Origin: Corylus avellana | Lineage: Eukaryota > Streptophyta > Magnoliopsida > Fagales > Betulaceae | DNA length: 64,000 nucleotides | Assembly: GCF_901000735.1 (NCBI RefSeq) | Contig: NC_081542.1 | Span: 25,745,093-25,809,092 of the forward strand | Reading direction: 5' to 3' | Shown: positions 60,501 to 64,000 of the stretch, in pieces | Position numbering within the stretch: the first letter of the stretch is position 1 | How the letters are laid out: each line of letters begins with the position of its first letter | Notes under the pieces: generated by a model | Databases searched by the model: none | The model's input: only the letters and a program-made list of their open reading frames with translations | What the model was told of the DNA's origin: nothing | Made by a program: the position numbers and the translations under genes

Positions 60501-62162
60501 CTCTTCATTATTCTTAACACTTAATCTATCAGTTACAGAATGGGCAGGACTTGTATGTGTAAGCATAAGATATGCTAAACCAAATATCAGTAGTAACACT
60601 AAAAACTTCCCTGTACTACAACTTTGACAATCGCGCTTTACTTTACCAGTGAACAAGGTCTGAGTAATAACCTGGAGAACAAAATAAAATAACTGAGAGT
60701 GATATTCAAGCAAAGAATCTGCTATGTAAAATCGCTTAGAAAAGCCATTGATACAACAATAATTACTCACTTTTTTTAATAAGTTACAAACAAACCTGAT
60801 GGGTCTTGAATCCCAAAATTTACCCTCCACCCTGTTCTTATTTAGAGAAGGTGTTCCTTGAGCTAGAGCTCATTGGCATAACACATTAAAACGTTGCAAA
60901 ACTATACAAAAGGGAGAAAAGATAAAGTAACATCAAGTTCAGAGAAACTCAGATTAATTTGGGAACTCTGTTTGTGATTTTAGCCATCTCTTTTATTCTT
61001 GCCAATAACAAGCAAATTTACATCCACACTCACTTCATATTACTTTAAATTGTTCTTTTTCAAGATATTTTTCTCCTTAACAGAATGAAGCTTCTTTAAT
61101 AGCTCTAAAATTTATTTTGCAATCAACAAATCTTAATTTTTGAAAACAACAATCGAGTATATAAACTTTTTAACTGACACTTGAAACTGCAACATGTCCA
61201 CAAAATCACAAAAACAAGAGGTGGAGCACCATGGCACAAACTTTCACATGAGACTCCAAGACATACTATTTGTTTAGAGTAATGCTAGACATCCTCCCAT
61301 AACTCCATTGTGTCCATCCAAAATTGACATGGCTTTTACAATTAGCATTGGATCAAAATCTAATAGTGATTATCACAAATTCACTGATGATTTTAAAAGT
61401 CACATTAGTTTTGAGGGGACACAAGGGGGACATGGGGAGGGGAGGACGTCTAACATTACTCATTTGTTGAAGAAAAAAAATCCTCAAAAGTTATCTCTTT
61501 TGCCTTGATAATTCATTGATCGTATATGCAGACATATCAAACCAAAGTTACTGTTAGCTGAGACCAACAAATGAATTACGTTGAATGGGGAGCAGCCAAT
61601 CCCAAACAGTCCTGGTAACGGTTTATCTAGCTTCAATGAATCTTTATAATCATTAGTTTCAATAACAATTCAATAGAAAAACCCGAACCCTAGGCCCATC
61701 TCACCCTTCCGCTTTAGAGGAGCTGAGTCCTAATACTGAGCTACAACATAGTGTTCCAAATCTAATAATGCTATCAAATAATCGGAACAATTAAAATGTT
61801 ATCAATCTCCAAATGCAGTTGACTTCAATTCCACAACAATTTCACTCCAATTTCTAGAAAATGCAATGTGCACCGAATTATGAAACGTACATACACAATT
61901 CAATAACCAAAACTTGAACAAATCAAAGGTCACTAACTACCACACCAGAAAGTCTTAATTCAAGCTAATAATACACCATTATTTGACATAAGTATCATAA
62001 ACCAAACTCGAAAATCCCAAGAATGAACCGAATTCAAAAGCGAACAAGAAGAAGCGCGAAAAGAAACTGAGATCTCAAAACCTTGAAGAAGGATCGGTGG
62101 CGGAACTTGGCGTTGTCGTAGTGTACATCTTTCATAGAGTAAGGCAGAGGCTTCGACGACAT
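57537..62162 (-). CDS. MNS3: Mannosyl-oligosaccharide 1,2-alpha-mannosidase MNS3 (GH47)
   Basis: Trims an alpha-1,2-mannose from Man9GlcNAc2 in early secretory-pathway N-glycan processing. Six exons, 629 residues (Arabidopsis MNS3 is about 624): 62082-62162, 59731-60671, 59137-59398, 58310-58507, 57956-58104, 57537-57795. Type II membrane layout: cytosolic N-terminus with [22 protein letters not shown], a transmembrane segment (about 48-66), a stem, then the GH47 domain. Family signatures seen are [58 protein letters not shown] (from 525), [16 protein letters not shown] (585-600) and FNTEAHP (613-619), which holds the Thr and Glu near the metal site. All splice phases match. The start gives the conserved MNS3 N-terminus. 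Nothing looks damaged. Confidence 0.96.
61277..61461. mobile_element. GAGTAATG-type MITE, 185 bp, in MNS3 intron 1
   Basis: It starts GAGTAATGCTAGACATCCTC and ends GACGTCTAACATTACTC. Flanks ATTTGTTTA (61268-61276) and ATTTGTTGA (61462-61470) agree at eight of nine. The plus-strand ORF across it is not a gene. Confidence 0.75.
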
Positions 62163-62585
62163 AGCTGGATCCAGATCACCGGCTGCGGTTCCGTGATCTG
62201 CTCCGCTCAGCTCTACGTCGGAGGCTCGGATGCACTCACTGTCTGAGAATTTCGGATCGGTTTGACCGGATCCCGATATAAAAATTTCCCGAGAAAGAGA
62301 GGAAATTCAAAGCGCGGAATTCGATTCCCGGGAAAATGCCTTTGAGCTCGAAACTCTGTTGTTCGGACTTTGGCTTTCGATTCCAAGTCAATTGAGGTTG
62401 GCCAGGTGTTCATACGGAACCTTCTCACCATTAAGGTTTTAGCCTTTTTTTTTTTTTTTTTTTTTTCTTTTTTTTTTTTAATATTATTTATAAAAATGAT
62501 TGTGACATCCGAACTTTTATTATAATTTTTTTAGAAATTTACATGACAGTTCATCTTAGTAGATAAATCATTTATACCATCTAGT

Positions 62586-63030
62586 TATAGCATTCCAAAT
62601 AAAAGAGTCAAATGTTACTTTTATCTAAAATGACTCTTCAAATGTTTAAAAAAATCCCTACATTGGATTAGCCAAAAGAAAATATAAAATAGATATTTGA
62701 TTGGAATAGTTAAAAAAAAAAAGCTAAATATAGCCACACTGTTCAAGAGAGCTAATTTATTTTTCATTGTTTATCTCACCTGTTTTCTCTTTTTTTCCAA
62801 ATTTTTTCCTACTTTTTCTCTGCATGTTCTCTTTTTCCCATTTTTTCTCTCACATGTTCTTTTTTTCTCAAAACTCTTCTTACTTTTAATAATATTTTAA
62901 TAGAATAGATAGAAATATAGCTAATCGAATGTAGAGACATTTAAAAATGACTTAGCTAAACTAGATAAAAGTGAGTTTTGAAAAGCCATTTTACATAAAA
63001 ATATGGCTCCTCCATTGGGAATGCTTTTAC
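62586..63030. mobile_element. Long-TIR MITE (termini near GCATTCC)
   Basis: The left arm from AGCATTCCAAATAAAAGAG and the inverted right arm from AGCATTCCCAATGGAGGAG pair over about 130 bp, including CTTTTATCTA and the CTACATT(G/C)GATTAGC segment. The centre is pyrimidine-rich. Target duplication unclear. Confidence 0.65.
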
Positions 63031-63596
63031 TAATTTAAAAAGACAACCTCTACAATTAGGTTCATTCTGATAACACCAATTTTGCCGTCTTTAATTATTA
63101 TGTGACAAATCATTAATTTAAGAAAAATGTAAAAAATAAAAGTGGGAACAATCACACCAAATCAGAGAAAAAAAAAAACCCGTAGCTGGACAGTCTAGCG
63201 AGACTCACACGTGGGTTTGGCCAGACCCACGTCGTGGGTCTCGCCGGACCCATAGACCCACGCCTTGGGTCTCTGGACCCAGAGTTATGGCCAGCGGTGA
63301 ACGCCTCAAACCCCGACATCCGTGATCTGCCCCAAAACCCGTTTCTAATGCCTCAAAACCCATTTCTAATGCTTCAAAAACTCATTTTTTGATTTAAAAC
63401 TAAAACCTAAAGGTGAAAGGTTAACCCTTTAGGGATTTTATCACCCTAAAAATCAAGTGTATTTTGGTCTAACTTATTTTTGTGCATTTTTTTTATGTTT
63501 TTGCTTATGTGTCGGTTATTGATTGGGGGCTATAAAAAGAATGTTATCAGGATGATCCTAATAAAAGGTTTTCTCATTTAAAAAATAGAAATGTTT

Positions 63597-63755
63597 GAAT
63601 CTAATAAAAACTCAATATTTTGCCTATAAAAATCCATGTGGCAAGATGTCACATCATCTTCTAATTTTAATAAAAAAGACAAAACAAAAAGAAGATGATG
63701 TGGCATCTTGCCACATGAATTTTTATGAGCAAAATATGGAATTTTTTATTAGATT
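63597..63755. mobile_element. Foldback MITE, about 160 bp
   Basis: The left arm starts GAATCTAATAAAAA and the inverted right arm GAATCTAATAAAAAATTC. Both continue through ATATTTTG, TATAAAAAT/CATAAAAAT and CATGTGGCAAGATG(T/C)CACA to CATCATCTTCT, with a 25-base loop. No coding capacity. Confidence 0.7.
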
Positions 63756-64000
63756 CTAGCATATCTCTTTAAAAAATAGGGGTAATTTTACTTTAGACCT
63801 CCCACAAATTTTGAGAAGCTCCCAACTTCAAAACTTCTTAATTTAGACCGTTGAACTTTAAATTGCAGTCAATTTGAACCCTCCATCAGATTTAGCTCTA
63901 AAAAGACCAAAATATCCTTGATTTTTTTTAAAAACTTTTTAATTTTTATTTATTTATTTGGAATTAATAGTAAATTTGAAATTTATAAAAAAAGCAGGGG

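Larger units (their letters stand above)
62163..64000. other. Upstream region of MNS3 and window end
   Basis: It should contain the MNS3 promoter (62163-62430, moderately GC-rich). After a T-rich stretch (62440-62480) come two MITEs, and a repeat-like GACCCACG/TGGGTCT-rich section (63190-63290). No gene is supported to the right edge. Confidence 0.6.

Noticed and set aside
1..64000. tRNA, rRNA, CRISPR or bacterial-type operons
   Set aside because: No cloverleaf-like, rRNA or regularly spaced repeat arrays were seen; the genes are intron-rich plant nuclear genes.

Overview
This is a nuclear segment of a woody eudicot. The evidence is intron-rich plant genes with eudicot family members, AT-rich intergenic DNA, plant LINE, LTR and MITE insertions, and no bacterial-type operons. 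I suspect a Fagales-like tree from the repeat flavour, but the window alone does not prove it. Six protein-coding genes could be spliced by hand with every exon in frame. They are a plastid MraY-type translocase (minus strand, 3' end off the left edge), LARP6A (minus), a two-domain DUF642 cell-wall protein with a GPI-type tail (minus), prefoldin subunit 6 (plus), a KAT1/KAT2-type Shaker potassium channel (plus) and the ER alpha-mannosidase MNS3 (minus).

Layout: 0.3-3.3 kb MraY homologue; 4.9-13.55 kb LARP6A, whose introns hold two TSD-flanked LINEs and a TIR-bounded, decayed RAB5-type (RABF2) gene copy; 13.6-16.2 kb MITE-rich spacer; 16.3-22.3 kb DUF642 gene with a 4.2-kb first intron; 22.3-27.1 kb spacer between the divergent DUF642 and PFD6 genes; 27.2-30.3 kb PFD6; 30.3-53.4 kb a 23-kb gene-poor stretch full of transposon remains (a gag-only LTR element at 34-38.6 kb, a CACTA-type MITE, LINE 3' ends, many small palindromic MITEs); 53.4-57.0 kb KAT channel; 57.5-62.2 kb MNS3, convergent with KAT; 62.2-64 kb MITE-bearing upstream DNA.

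The genes do not form a pathway. They look like a conserved neighbourhood: from memory, the Arabidopsis counterparts sit as neighbours in three separate places (MraY homologue with KAT2; KAT1 with LARP6A; DUF642, PFD6 and MNS3 in a row), so this window may preserve the arrangement before duplication and gene loss.

The observations I rate highest are the captured RAB5-type gene in LARP6A intron 2, three separate GC-AG introns in three genes, and a set of tiny MITEs of different internal sequence that share the terminus GAGTAATG and 9-bp target duplications. I found no gene system that I would call new to biology. No tRNA, rRNA or CRISPR was seen.
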